Part shown: positions 33,910 to 45,663 of the stretch, piece after piece
Position numbering within the stretch: position 1 is the first letter of the stretch
Layout of the letters: each line of letters opens with the position of its first letter
NCBI GenBank assembly: GCA_030620095.1
Contig: JAUTXW010002189.1
Span: 317,001-381,000, forward strand
DNA: 64,000 nt
Direction of reading: 5' to 3'
DNA from: Kuschelorhynchus macadamiae
Taxonomy: Eukaryota > Arthropoda > Insecta > Coleoptera > Curculionidae
Translations under genes and position numbers: made by a program
Notes under the pieces: generated by a model
Databases searched by the model: none
Told to the model about the DNA's origin: nothing
What the model saw: only the letters and a program-made list of their open reading frames with translations

Positions 33910-35439
33910 GATTAGTTTTGACTCCGAAACTTCATTGGAAAATTGTTTAAAAACAGTCCCGTGGAAGTAAACGAGATTTCAACTTGGACGAAAAAGCAAG
34001 CATAAAAATCAGGCCTCAACACTGTAAAAAAAATCACGAACCATCCACTTGGGCCACTGCCGTATCCAAGCAAAAACTAATAAAAATAACAGGTCATTCA
34101 AATGCATAATCGATATCAAGCTATTTACAAATGGATCAAGATCACCACCAAGAAAGAATCGAACATATAAGGGAATAGGGAAAAGGACCACTTCAACAGC
34201 ACATGCCTCCAGCTCCTATAAAAAGTAGTCATCAGTGTTTTCTTTACAAATTATAAGAAAACGCATTCATAAAAAAACATCGGTAGTTTTTAAGCACTCG
34301 TGGTACTGCCACCGAAAATTTTAGTGGTCGTATGTAAAATAGTATACATTACTCCTGTTCAAAGCTATTGTTTTCAACTTGAATGATTTCCGGACTCGGC
34401 TAAATTCCTCCTTATTTGGAAATTACCACTTTCAACACTTGTTATATAATATACTAATTACAACCAACCAACCAACTGAGCTTGTGGCGCGGTGTGATGT
34501 ATCGAAATATGTTTTTAATATTCGGAGTAATTTTTATTATTTGATCATTTTAATTTTCTAATTAAAAATTAACGCCTTAAATAAAATCACAGGATTTATA
34601 TGTACCTATTTATATATATTCCGATGATCGGTACTTCTTAAGCATATTATCCAATGCTTAGAAATATACTGCTTTTTATCATTTCTTTCGATAAAAGGCA
34701 GGTCTAATTCCTAATAGAGGTTCATAGTGATTGTTCAAATGTTTTATTAGGTCGTTATTTTGTGCCTTCATAATTCAACCATAATATTACCAATTTATCC
34801 CCAAATTACATCTAATTTTTGTGAAAAAATTTGAGTGAATTGAATGAGTACCTTTTTCATGCTTATATTTATTTGATATTTTATTAGGTCGCCTTTTTGG
34901 ACTATCAAGTCAGGTTGTTAAATAGCAGGAGCGGGAAAACACGTTTTTCGAGATATGTGAAGATCTGAAAAAATCTAGGAGGGTAATTTTTTCATGACAA
35001 CCCTATTTGCTTTTAAGAGAAAAGTAAAACATTTTTAAACCAAGATAATATTAAATTGAACAAACAGAAATTTAAGGAAATAGGCGGTTTGGAAAACTGA
35101 TTTTTCTTGAGAATACCCCATACAGTAGGCACTGAGTAAATGTAACATGCGGAGCAAGGTCGTTGGTCATACTTAAAACGATGATGTGCTTGTTGCGTAA
35201 TCATTGGCTATCTGTGAAACAAGAGAAATGTATTATCTCTAGTTTGGTCTGCTGTCCTGATGTGATTCAGGCTCAGAAGCGATATAACCACATGGTTCCA
35301 GGAATTTGCATTATAATCGAAAAGTAGAATAAATTTGACGGATTTTGTTTATCAAATAAAGGTATTTACCTATTAATATATATTAAAAAAATATATTAAT
35401 GGTATCAGACATGGCATTGGTGTAGATTCTTTCCTGAGT
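33910..35439. other. Unclassified stretch with a small composite-repeat fragment
   Basis: At 34930-34990, GTGAAGATCTGAAAAAATCT and ATTTTTTCATGAC match the edge of the composite repeat (inverted relative to 17815, as at 46560). The open frame on the minus strand at 34191-34009 is hydrophobic and matches no family I know. Confidence 0.4.
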
Positions 35440-35875
35440 ATGAGTGTTTCTTTTTTACTTCCTTTTAAATGGGTCGGTTCGCGGCATAGCTAAAAATCCG
35501 CTTGCTCGATTGATTTGAAGTTTAGGTCAAAAATTAAGGGTCATATGAGGTTGAACTGGTAACACAATCCAATACGGCGAAAAAAAAATTGTAGCCTACT
35601 GAAAAATTGTTTAAAAAACTGCTTATCCAATTTACATAAAATTTTGTACAAACATCAAGTATTATGTATATTTGTTATTATGTAACTTGTATAATTTTGG
35701 TACGCTTGCAAGATTGCAACAAAATTGAGGCGTAATAAAATAATTAATAAATCAACCTGGAAAAACTACTTATTGAAATCATTTTAAAATTTGTGCAAGA
35801 ATTAAGTCTGATATAGGGATGAACTGGTAAAGTTGTGGAAAGAATTTAAGAGGGCGGAACAAAATGGTGATCAAA
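35440..35875 (+). repeat. Single diverged module of the composite repeat
   Basis: TTTTTACTTCCTTTTAAATG leads straight into GGTTCGCGGCATAGC, then TCAAAAATTAAGGGTCATAT, ACATCAAGTATTATG and GGCGGAACAAAATGG, in the same order as a module of the 17815 array. The GTCTGTC block has been deleted. More diverged than the array copies. Confidence 0.75.
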
Positions 35876-37029
35876 TAACACTGTGTTCCAAGTTCGGTCG
35901 ATTTCCAAGATTTCGGACAAAAGTTTGTGTTCAATTTCTATACTTTGCTAATGTAGGTATACCTATTTTCTGTTTTAGAAAATGCCAAGACTTCACAGAA
36001 AATAACCGTCGGACGTACGCAAAATATACTACAGAACGCTTTAAGGGAAATTAGATCCGGAGTTCTTTCAATTCAAAGAGTATCTTAAAAATACAATATC
36101 TTAGAACTTTATCACGAAAAATAGAAACAAACAAATGAAGAAGTTAGAGCCTCCCACAGTCACATCATCCGAAGAGGAGAATCTTGCAGTCAACGGATTG
36201 TTCCAAGAAAATAACACTAACTTCATACTTTTGCCCGCAAACAGTGCCCACTTATGTCAGCTACTTGATGTTTTTCGGTCATAAAAGATAGTCTGGAGGA
36301 AAAAATTAGTTAAATGGAAAGAGAAAGCATTCCGAAATCACAATTTCCGTCCTTACTCAAAAGTGTCCTTGACGCCCTAAAAGAAAATGAGCCCGAAGTG
36401 GATCTCGAGCATGTGGAATGGATATAGGTAAAGACCAAGTTCAAGATTACCCGAACAAAACAGAAATGCAGATCTGCTTTGACAGCTGCTCTCAAGCAGA
36501 AGCTTCAAGCTATGCTCTATAGCAATCAGACATTTGCTCAAACAAGAAAGTAGCGGATCACAGTCGAGCCAGGTAAAAGTGTTCGTCGGACCTAGTCATG
36601 AAAGTGATTATTCAAACGAAGATTCTAATGAGGTCTAGTGAGCACTTTTCTGCGGCCCAAATCAGTTTTGAAAACAGCCAGATAATGCGGCCCGCGAACA
36701 AGTTGAAAATAAAATGTACAACTGTACACAGTGCCATCTATGTTTGGGAGGATGAACTACACATACTTAACCTAAAACCTAAAGCCAAACGTTATCTGGC
36801 TTGTTCCATGAAATTCAATCGCGCAAAAACACAGATGACGCTATCTGAACATTCTGGAAAGAACTCGAGAAATCACAATCCGTGTATAAGCTGTGTTCAA
36901 TTGAGTTCAGTCGTTCAGTGTTTAGTCAGTTATGAGTCAGTTGCGATAGAGTTTCGAGTTGAGTTGCGCGCTTATGATTACAAAACTTAACAGTACTTAT
37001 TATACTTTATTTCGGATACAGTTTTTAAC

Positions 37030-38797
37030 ATGTCTCTTTCGAAACCAAGTGGAAGTAAGAGGAAACTTGTAGATGAGCATCGTATCTTTCAAGAAAAGTG
37101 GGAATTAGAGTTTTTTTGCTGTGAAGTGAAAAAAAACATTATTTGTTTGATTTGTAATAGTACAGTCGGTGTCCCAAAATTATATAATATAAAACGTCAC
37201 TGTGATATTCATAAAACTATGTTTGACAAGTATACAGGCATGGTCAGAAACGAAAAGTTAAATAAGCTAAAATCACGGTTGAAAGATCAGCAGCTTATGT
37301 TTACACGTCCAAAGCAAGAAAATGAATCTGTCCTTCAAGCGAGCTACGTACTGCCGGAGTTGATCGCGAAACACTCAAAACCATTAGTTGAAGGTGAATT
37401 TATAAAAGAGTGCCTTGTAAAGGCCGCGGAAATTGTAAGTCCCGGGAGCGTGAAGGCATTTCAAAATATATCCTTGTCCCGGAATACTGTCGCTGAAAGA
37501 GTTACTGAGTTGGCTGGCAATATAAGTGATCAGATAAAAACAAAATCAGACTCTTTCATTGCATTTTCTATTGCCTGTGACGAAAGTACGGATGTGTGTG
37601 GTGTGGCGCAACTCGCTGTTTTTCTTCGTGCGGTTGATACAGATATCAATGTGTATGAAGAATTACTAGAATTAGTACCATTGCATGATACAACAACTGG
37701 GAAGGATATTTTCAATGCTGTTTATGGACTTCTGCAAAAGTATAATTTAGATTTGTCAAAACTGTGTTCCGTTGCAACAGACGGAGCTCCTTCAATGACT
37801 GGAATAAAAAATGGCTTGGTCAAAATATTACAGACAAAGATCAGAGAAACGGGCAGTGACAAACCATGCTCAAAAGTGATCAAGTTGGAAAGTGTTTTAA
37901 AGTCAGTGAAAAAAATTATAAACTTCATAAGGTCACGAGGCCTTAACCAGCGACAGTTTTCTGCATTTTTACGTGATTTAGAAAGTGAGTACACTGGTTT
38001 ACCATATTATGCAGGTGGTGCGATGGCTTTCGTGTTCTATGGTATTCGACCGGTTTTGGAAACTCCAAGAAGAAATACGCGTTTTCATGGAAACAAAAGC
38101 AGAAGATGTCAGCTTATTATGCGATGTACCCTTTATACAAGATCTTTCATTTATGGTAGGTGTCACAAAATACTTGTCGGACTTAAAAACGAAATTGAAA
38201 GGACCATATCAAGTTATTACAGATATGCATGATCATGTGAAAGCTTTCAACTGTAAGATGATGTTGTGGGAAACACAGTTAGCAGAGGATAATCTGTCAC
38301 ATTTTCTGACTTGTAAGGCATATCAGGAAAGCACAAGTGTCCAAATATCATACAAAATATATTCAGAGAAAATGAGAAGCCTTTTGGCAGAATTAGAGAA
38401 GAGTTTTCAGGATTTTAAGACCCAAGAAAACAATTTTTCTCTATTTTTCACTATCGATATTAATAAAGTTCCCCCTCATTTGCAAGTGGAAGTAATTGAG
38501 ATTCAGTGTCAGACCAAAATTTGATAGTGTTGGTACATTCGACTTTATAAGTACTTGTCTGTTCAATACCAAGAAATGAGAAAATTTGCCTGTAAAATCG
38601 TGCCAATGTTTGGAAGTACCTATAAATGTGAACAACTATTTTCTTTGATGAAACGAAACAAATCTCCCGCAAGATCGCGATTGACGGGCGCCCACTTGGA
38701 CGCAGTTTTAAAAGTTATTTCCGTCGATAAATTCGTGCCACAAATAGACAACTTAATTAAAGACGAAAGATTTCAAATCTCCGGCAAAAGAATTTAA
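37030..38797 (+). pseudogene. BED-finger hAT transposase (GTF2IRD2/ZBED-like), nearly complete
   Basis: The ATG at 37030 starts MSLSKPSGSKRKLVDEH. A BED finger follows (CLICNST, then IKRHCDIH, residues about 40-64). FSIACDESTDVCGVAQLAVF (around residue 185) holds the first catalytic Asp, and CSVATDGAPSMTG (around residue 250) the second. About 20 residues normally containing LHCIIHQ are missing before IRSRGLNQRQF. A frameshift near 38015 (after LPYYAG) moves to VRWLSCSMVFDRFWKL. That frame stops at 38522, and a third part (38555-38797) gives the C-terminal dimerisation region KIVPMFGSTYKCEQLFSLMK. It is younger than the copy at 12884, with only two frame breaks and a small deletion. An AATAAA lies at 38838-38843. 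Confidence 0.88.
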
Positions 38798-38837
38798 TGT
38801 TTGTAGTTTTTTGTAATGTCCTTTTTATTGGAAATTT

Positions 38838-38843
38838 AATAAA
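38838..38843 (+). promoter_or_regulatory. Poly(A) signal of the hAT gene
   Basis: AATAAA 40 bp after the stop codon of the hAT transposase and inside the element. Confidence 0.5.
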
Positions 38844-39385
38844 CAGACTTGTCCTATAATAGTACTTTTTTCAAGATTTTCAGTAGTTTGTCTTCTTTAA
38901 GATAAGGTTTTGCGGCCCACCTAGTCGATGGTCTTCATGCTTTTGGCCCACCAGTGACTTTGAGTTTGACATGACTGGTCTACATGAAAACTTCTCTGAT
39001 CTCAAAGCAGAACATGAAATTCAAGACCACTTGAATATTGAAACTTGACGAAAATATGAACATTGCTAATCGCGAAGTATAATAAAGAAGAAAATATAAT
39101 AGTTGGTGATTTTTCGTTAGCTTCTTTTCCGATTGAATAAAGAAAAAAGATAGATCGGAAATTTGTTGGAGAAGTTATTCGTATTCGTATGTGCGAAGGA
39201 AATCACAAAATCTAAGATTGTAAATTTTTACGGCAATTCAAAATGTCTAAAACAATTTTTATTTATCCAGAGGTTGAAGATATTTTCGAGATTAACAAAA
39301 CTCAGGTGGTTGATCTTTTAAAACAAACTGAGAAATTTGGTTACTATATTTATTTTCAAAACGTTATTAATATTTGAAGTAGCCC

Positions 39386-39599
39386 TTTGCCCTTAAAAAT
39401 ATAATACAATTTAATAGGTCGTTCCAAGTTGGTAGAGTAGCGTGCAACTTGAAACACATACGATTAAAAACTTAGACATTATAGTTTACACACTTATACA
39501 TATTTTAGCAACATTAGCATGCAATTTTTTTTAATATTTGCTTTTCTGCAGCGCATCAAACTTGAAAAGTTGTCCCAAGTAACTCCACTCTACCCCCTA
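39386..39599. other. Short spacer
   Basis: GTTCCAAGTTGGTAGAGT near 39421 is loosely complementary to ACTCCACTCTACCC near 39580, hinting at a decayed small foldback. Nothing firm. Confidence 0.25.
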
Positions 39600-40029
39600 C
39601 TCATTTTAATTTAAATTATACCCAAAAAACAAATGTGGCTTAGACAGAAACTGGTAAAATATTGGTAAAGTGCGGGACACGAAAGAAAACCGGGCTGTCC
39701 TTAAAATAAAGGTTCATAGTCTTAAGCAAGCGGAAAAGTAAAATTTGTGTACGCAAATAAATTTTACGTTACTTTGTTTGTTGTAATAGTTTGCCGCTTT
39801 ACCTGTAAAGTGCGCCAGCTAAGCGGTACGGAAAATTAATCGAGGATTTAGTAAATTTCGCACTGGTCCACTTGTAATTGGGATGTGCTTAGAGACTCCA
39901 TGCACTTGCCGCTAGAAGGTTCTAGCTATTTCCAGTGACGCCTATACATTTCGAGTATTTGTTTTGATTTCTATATAAGTGCGTTGAGTTGAATTTGAAT
40001 TATTATTTCGTTATTGCGAGCGTTATAGA

Positions 40030-40447
40030 GGCCTGTACTAGAGAAGCTGAAAATAATGGTTTGACTATTCCAATTCAAAATCGAACAGAACGCGCTGCAT
40101 TTTACACTAGTATTTCGTAAAGTAGTGTAAAAAAAATTCAAAGAGAACATAATGATCGCTCATGTTCTACTTCACCTTTAAAATCTCCTGGTAAAAAAAG
40201 ACCCCGATTATCATACAAAGATAAAATTGACGATGGTGATTTTCAAGTAATTCGACGAACAATAGAGGATTTTTATATAAACTTAAAGAAGGTTCCGACC
40301 TGCAAGCCCCTACTTCGTGCTTTAAAGAACAAAATAGATTTTCCGTAAGGGTATAAAACCTTAAATTGGCTTTTACGATCAAATGGTTTTGTTTGGCGCA
40401 AGTACCAAAATAAACGAAAATTGCTCGTTGAGAGACCAAATATTTTG
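40030..40447 (+). pseudogene. N-terminal half of a DDE-superfamily endonuclease transposase
   Basis: CTREAENNGLTIPIQNRTE opens the recognisable part. After stops, DDGDFQVIRRTIEDFYI, LKKVPTCKPLLRALKNKI, NWLLRSNGFVWRKYQ and NKRKLLVERPNI follow in one frame, interrupted by one stop at 40348-40350. This is the N-terminal helix-turn-helix and linker of the family whose catalytic part is seen at 1495-1770. The protein is cut off exactly where the nested repeat begins at 40448, and the catalytic half was not found downstream. Confidence 0.75.
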
Positions 40448-40483
40448 TACAGGGGGCGTCATTGTGAAGTACTATACAGGGCA

Positions 40484-41092
40484 AAGAAAAATCTTTTTTG
40501 GCTTTTTCTTAAAATTAATTGAAGCAGATATTTAATATAATTACATACCTCAACATGTAGACTAGTCTGTCTACGGAATGTTTCGATACATAATATAAAT
40601 AATATTATTTAAGCAAGCATAAGAAATTATATCATTTACCTTAAGTTTTTATAGACACATAGTAGTTGTACAAATACTTTCATCTTATCGGGACTCATCA
40701 GTGTGCCGATCGTAAGAGAAAAACATTAATTAACAGAAAAGAATTGATTTCAAAATTTTAAAATGTGTCAGTTTGTTTGACATGTAACCTAGATATGAAA
40801 AAAATGATAGTTTGCAGCCATGTATAACGTTATTTTTCAATGTGTTCAGATTATTTGTTGCGTTTAGATTGACAAAGAAAAATCTTTTTTGGCTTTTTCG
40901 CAACTGAATAAAAATATTTAACTTTAAATTAATTGAAGCAGATATTTAATATAATTACATACCTCAACATGTAGACTAGTCTGTCTACGGAATGTTTCGA
41001 TACATAATATAAATAATATTATTTAAGCAAGCATAAGAAATTATATCATTTACCTTTAAGTTTTTATAGACACATAGTAGTTGTACAAATAA
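40484..41092 (+). repeat. Near-identical direct repeat pair (~190-220 bp)
   Basis: Copy 1 is 40484-40672 and copy 2 about 40874-41092. Both run from AAAAATCTTTTTTGGCTTTT through ACCTCAACATGTAGACTAG to TAGTTGTACAAATA and are almost identical, apart from about 28 bp present only in copy 2 and a one-base length change. The high identity implies recent duplication. There are no LTR features. Confidence 0.85.
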
Positions 41093-41113
41093 TCTTGAAC
41101 ACATTTAAAAAAC

Positions 41114-41581
41114 TATACAGGGCGTTTCCTAATTGTGTGCTAATGTTAAAGGGGGGTGATTCTTGGACATTTTTAAGAAAAAAGTTTAATATGAACCTAA
41201 AAGTGTTAACTTTGGAGATACAGGGTTTTAAAAAAACATTTTTTTAAAATCCTAATTCTGATGTTATTATAGATAAATAACTGTGTGAACTTTGATACAT
41301 TTCTTTTATGCATAAAAGGGCATTTTTTATTAACAATCAATTTTTGAAATTTCTACCAGTGGCGTGCATATGTAATTAACCTGGGTAAATCCGTGTGCTC
41401 CTTAATGCATAGAAGATGTGTATCAAATTTCATGCAGTTATCTACAATATCATCAGAATTGGGATGAAAAAAAATGTTTTCATTTTAAACTTTACCATCC
41501 TGTATCTCAAAAGTTAAGACTTTTAGGACATAAAAACACCCCCTTTAACATCAGCACGCAATTAGGAAACGCCCTGTATAG
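41114..41581. mobile_element. Foldback MITE with ~40-bp inverted repeats
   Basis: The left end TACAGGGCGTTTCCTAATTG (41114) is inverted at the right end (CAATTAGGAAACGCCCTGTA, ending 41581). Similarity continues inward through TGTTAAAGGGGGGTG with few mismatches. The outermost TA on each side is consistent with TA target duplication. A related outer motif is found at 120-1175 and at the right edge of the window (63954 onward). Confidence 0.85.
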
Positions 41582-42185
41582 TACTTCACAATGATGGCCC
41601 CTGTATACACTAATATGACAACCGGCGACTGACGGCCACTTTTGGCATACCCGCGTAGAAGTAGTCGAACTGCATAAATTAAAATTTTGATAAATCTCGT
41701 TCACTGGATCTGATGCTGGCTGCCCTTGTAAAATCTGGACTTGTAAATCGTGTATAACTATACTGGGTGGTCCAATAATAGTGGACGTAGGCAGTAGCCC
41801 GGGAACCGTTAATGACAGAACTCAAGAAAAAATATATTTATAGGTAAATCGATTGAGAAAAATCCAAATTAAATCATTTTGAAATTCGAAAGTTCGCCGT
41901 TTTTGCAACACAAAGATATATAGAAGTGCGGTACACGAAACAAAACAGACAAATATAGACAAAGGTTCACTAAGCATAATTACATTTTTTAATTACCTGA
42001 AGTGCGTATAGTCAAAAAGGAATGTCATATTATCTAAAGAACGACGGGACACCACTGGTTTAAAGAGATTTCTTGGCCGACCTTCCTAAACCGATTGACT
42101 CCGCCCGGTTTTCTTTCGTGTCCCGCACTATACGAACTAGAATGGTGGAACAAAATGGCGCCCAATAAAAAAAATATGAAAAGAC

Positions 42186-42889
42186 CCTTTAACAACAAGG
42201 GAAGTTCCGAAAAAACAAATGTACCGATTTTTCCTATATTAATATAGTATTTTTTCTAAGCAGTCAGGTTTTTTGTTTCTTTAATCATATTTTGCTTAAA
42301 AGAATATTCGTGAGGACTTTGTCTTATGGCTCGACAATCCCTTTTGTTTACCAAGCAGATTTTACTCTCCTAAAAATTTAGTGTTCCAAGGGAGGGGGTG
42401 ATAGTTGTAACGCTCTTAAGAAACCGTTTATTTTATTATAAATTTGAAACCTTCTAAGGCGAATTTACAAACATTTAAGTGATCCACTTTTTAGTTTGTT
42501 CGTGAGTTTTTTTTTATTACATATTTTACGAGTTACGAAAAATCTACAGGAAATGAAAATAAGTATCGCAAAAAAATATACTATGAAAATAATCTATTTC
42601 TATTGTTGTGGCAACTTTTACGGGACATCTGATCAGAAATCGATGTCTTTGTTACTGCGGGTGTATAGATTTCCAAAGAGCGTTCCGTAGCAGTCCCATC
42701 CCGGCTTTTGATCTTTATGGTAATAGAGCATATCATAGTTCCTAAAAATATTTAAGGTGTTTTTAAAATTTTTCTATTAAATATAAAATATTTTCCATGG
42801 CATAATAAAGATCTTTTGATTTTATATACAGTTAATCTAATATTGGCTACTTGCTTCATATTAGTTAGGGTGTGCTGAAAAAAATCGGA
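42186..42889. other. Unclassified stretch
   Basis: No coding content recognised. GGGAAGTTCCG (42200) and its complement near 42906 may mark a small MITE, but the match is only 11-13 bp. Confidence 0.3.
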
Positions 42890-43030
42890 AAATTTCTTTA
42901 CCCGGAACTTCCCTCGGTATGATTTTTTCCATTTGTTAAGAATAGTGAAATGTGACCCAATTTAGTTCAGTACATAGTCACAGTATATATGTTTTACACA
43001 TACTGTCTTTTCATTTTTGTTTGTTCCATA

Positions 43031-45663
43031 ATCCAAAGATTTTTTAAAAAAAGTACGAAATTATTATTGGCACTATTTATAGACCTCCAAATTCTGAAAT
43101 TGCCTCTTTTTTAAATACATTCGAAGAAACGTTAATTAATATTTCCTCCTCATATGAAAACATTTTTTGCATAGGCGATTTTAACACGGATAACTTAAAT
43201 TATGAAAGCCCTTTGACAAGGCAGCTTTTGCAAACTGTGGAACCCTTTAATTTAGAACAAATTATTTTAGAGCCGACTAGAATTACCAATATAACTCAGT
43301 CAGTCTTTAATTGATCTTATTTTCACGAATTGCAATAAAGTTGTGAATAAAGGTGTTGTTGATTGAGTTCAGTTTTCTGTCAGATTAACTATTCTTGCGA
43401 CCCTAAACCACCTAATAAAATACTATATAGATCACTAAAAAATATTGATATAAATTTGTTTCAAAGGGACCTGGAAGCAATAACATTTAATGAGATATAT
43501 AATATTGAAAATATTGACGAAAAGATAAACTTTTTAAATAATAGTATATTGGTTTTATTTAATAAGCATGCACCTCTTAAGCACCTTACTGAACGCAATA
43601 AACCTCTCCAGCCATGGATCACAGAAAATATTAAACGCATGCAGAAATTAAGAGATAAAGCCTTTCGTGATTTTAAATCTAGTAAACTGCCTAGCAAATG
43701 GGATTATTATAAACAATTAAGGAATTTAACAAATAAATCAATTATCTTAGAGAAAAAAGCTTATTATAGGCATACCTTTCAAAATAGTTCCATAAAAGAT
43801 AAGTGGAAAGAGCTTAATAAACTGAGGCCAGTAAACACAAAGGAAATTCCGCAGGTTTTTAAAGATACAAATAAATTTAATTAATTTTTTATAAATTCAA
43901 CCAAAACAAATAATTCGGTAAATAACGATCTACTAAATTTTTACTTAAATAACACTAAAAATAATCTGAATTCCTTATTAACTTTTAATACTGTAACGGA
44001 CAATGATATTCTTCAAATTATAATGAAAATTAAAAGTAAAGCTACGGGCACACATGATATTAATATAACTTTAATCTCCCTGTGCTGCCCTCATATTATT
44101 GGTTTTATAACACACATTGTTAATGAATGTATTCTTCATGAATATTTTCCTGACATTTGGAAAAAAGCTATTGTCACACCCCTTCCCAAAGTTAGTTCTC
44201 CGAAGGATTTAACACAATTTCGTTCAATAAGCATACTTCCAACGTTTTCAAAAATTTTAGAAAGAGTGCTGGAAACTCAAATACGCATACATGTTAATCT
44301 AAATAATATTTTACCAACCAAACAATCCGGATTTCGCCCTAAACATAGTTGCGCGACGGCAATGGCGGATGTTACTGACGATATCTTTTCCGCTCGAGAC
44401 AATAACGAAATCACAGCATTAATTTTACTGGATTTTAGTAAAGCATTCGATTTTTTAAATCATAAAATATTAATTTCTATGTTACACTATATATTCGGTA
44501 AATGCGTCAAACATTATTAAATCATTTCTCTCCAATAGATTTCAACGTGTAAAAATTGATCAAAATTATTCAGATTTTCTTAATGTTGATTCTGGGGTTC
44601 CTCAAGGCAGCATTTTAGGACCTCTTTTATTTAGTATCTATACATGCAGTTTTCATACACATTTTAAATACTGTCAGTACCATCTGTACGTCGACGACAC
44701 CCAGCTGTATTTATCTTTTAAACCTTCTGACTATAATCAAGCCATTATTAAAATTAACTTCGATTTAGACCAATTGCTTAAAATATCCTCTAAACACATG
44801 CTAAATTTGAATCCGTCTAAGTCGGGTAAAGCGCAAAAAGTTTAGGTCTTGTTTTAGATTCACATCTTCGATTTAGTTCTCATATTTCTCACATTCTTAA
44901 AAAACATACTGCTCTCTGAAATCATTGTTTCCGCACAGACACTACCTTGATCAATCCACTAAAAAGGAGCTCTGTGATTCATTAATATTATCACATTTTA
45001 ATCATTGCGATCATATATATTGTCCATGTTCGGATAGTTATGACGAAGAGTTCAAAAAGTGCAGAACAGCTGTATTCGATTTATCTTTGGTATTAAGAGG
45101 AGAGACAGGGTATTCCACAAACTTAAAGAAATTTCATGGCTAAATATGTATAACCGACGTAAGCTCCATGCCCTTTGCTTTTATTATAAATTGCTTTTTA
45201 TTTAAATCACCTCCTTATCTGTATAACAGAATCACTTTTCGCACGGACGTACATCATTTGAGTTTACGCAGGAATACCTTAACGATTCCGCGCCATAAAA
45301 CTGAAATATTTAAGAGATGCTTCTCCTATAACATTGCTTTAAATATAAATTCGTTGCCTCCAGATTTATTACAAATTTCTAAGTCATTACAAAGTTTTAA
45401 AAGAAGCATTACTACTCAGTTACTTAATTCTCAATAGCATTTAAATTACTCTCAGCCTTCATTTTTTAATGTTGTAGCATTTATTGTTGTATTTTTACTT
45501 GCCAAAATGTCTTAATATTAGTTTGTAACCGCATTGGTAGAACAGAATCTGGACTTCAGAAGTCTGAAATGCGTGCTTTTATTTGCCTTACCTTTGTGAT
45601 TTTTAATTTTGTTTTTATATATGTATACATGTGGTAAATAATAAACGTTATTATTATTATTAT
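43031..45663 (+). mobile_element. 5'-truncated non-LTR retrotransposon
   Basis: It begins inside the endonuclease domain and ends with AATAAACG followed by a TTA-type microsatellite (45649-45663), as in LINEs with microsatellite tails rather than poly(A). Host composite-repeat sequence lies directly on both sides (TTTTCATTTTTG before, TATTGGATTCCTACC after). The target duplication is too short or degraded to define. Confidence 0.85.
43048..45437 (+). pseudogene. LINE ORF2 relic: endonuclease end, reverse transcriptase, C-terminus
   Basis: YEIIIGTIYRPPNSEI and FCIGDFNTDNL (43054-43200) are APE-type endonuclease motifs. A linker follows at 43363-43884 (ITENIKRMQKLRDKAFRDF, then a YYKQLRN-type stretch). 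Reverse transcriptase begins at about 44023: FPDIWKKAIVTPLPK, FRSISILPTFSKILERVLE, KQSGFRPKHSCATAM, LILLDFSKAFDFLNH. A frameshift near 44515 leads to VDSGVPQGSILGPLLF and the active-site YVDDTQ (44687-44704). Breaks follow, then a C-terminal stretch ending at 45437 (HKTEIFKRCFSYNIA). The clade looks Jockey/CR1-like. There are at least four frame breaks. Confidence 0.85.

Larger units (their letters stand above)
36638..38977 (+). mobile_element. BED-finger hAT element inserted in the pogo relic
   Basis: The right end GAGTTTGACATGACTG (ending 38977) with GCGGCCCACCTAG upstream is the usual terminus of ZBED-type hAT elements. The left end is damaged, though TGCGGCCCAA and ATGCGGCCCGCGAAC near 36650-36700 are recognisable subterminal repeats. 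GTCTA occurs at both junctions (36633-36637 and 38978-38982), what remains of an 8-bp duplication. Length about 2.34 kb. Confidence 0.75.
35975..39385 (+). pseudogene. pogo-like transposase relic split by a hAT element
   Basis: Fragments in order: RRTYAKYTTERFK then REIRSGVLSIQR (about 36008-36080), a psq-type helix-turn-helix start. After a large deletion come NTNFILLPANSAHLCQLLDV (about 36215-36275) and later NADLL and SYSNEDSNE-like sequence up to about 36632, from the end of the DDE_1 domain. The hAT at 36638-38977 follows. Beyond it are VGDFSLASFPIE (about 39100) and, in another frame, MSKTIFIYPEVEDIFEINKT (about 39243-39302), the conserved tail of insect pogo proteins. The internal deletion removed most catalytic Asp positions. 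Sequence on both sides of the hAT belongs to one gene. Confidence 0.75.
40448..41610. mobile_element. Nested foldback element in the DDE transposon
   Basis: The left end TACAGGGGGCGTCATTGTG (about 40449) is inverted at the right end (CACAATGATGGCCCCTGTA, ending about 41610), about 27 bp with two mismatches. It contains a direct duplication and another MITE close to its right end. Confidence 0.7.
39668..42130 (+). mobile_element. DDE-endonuclease transposon, TA target duplication
   Basis: A perfect 25-bp inverted repeat beginning GTGCGGGACACGAAAG lies at 39670-39694 and 42104-42128. Outside are AA and TA, then TA dinucleotides at 39666-39667 and 42131-42132. Removing the element restores the composite repeat. 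The content is the N-terminal half of a DDE transposase plus nested insertions. Confidence 0.88.
39600..42185 (+). repeat. Composite repeat fragment interrupted by a DDE element
   Basis: Sequence 39600-39667 (TTATACCC, AATGTGGCTTAG, AAAATATTGGTA) and 42131-42185 (TACGAACTAG, GGTGGAACAAAATGGCG) are adjoining blocks of the composite repeat. The uninterrupted junction is seen at 21955-21965 (TTGGTATGAATCC). Confidence 0.7.

Noticed and set aside
34009..34191. Hydrophobic minus-strand frame as a membrane protein exon
   Set aside because: No splice sites or homologous motif; single short frame in AT-rich DNA.
40484..41092. Direct repeats as LTRs of a retrovirus-like element
   Set aside because: No TG/CA ends, no primer-binding site and only 200 bp between them with no coding sequence.
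42186..42920. Small MITE bounded by GGGAAGTTCCG
   Set aside because: Only 11-13 bp match and no target duplication; the right end lies in the composite repeat.
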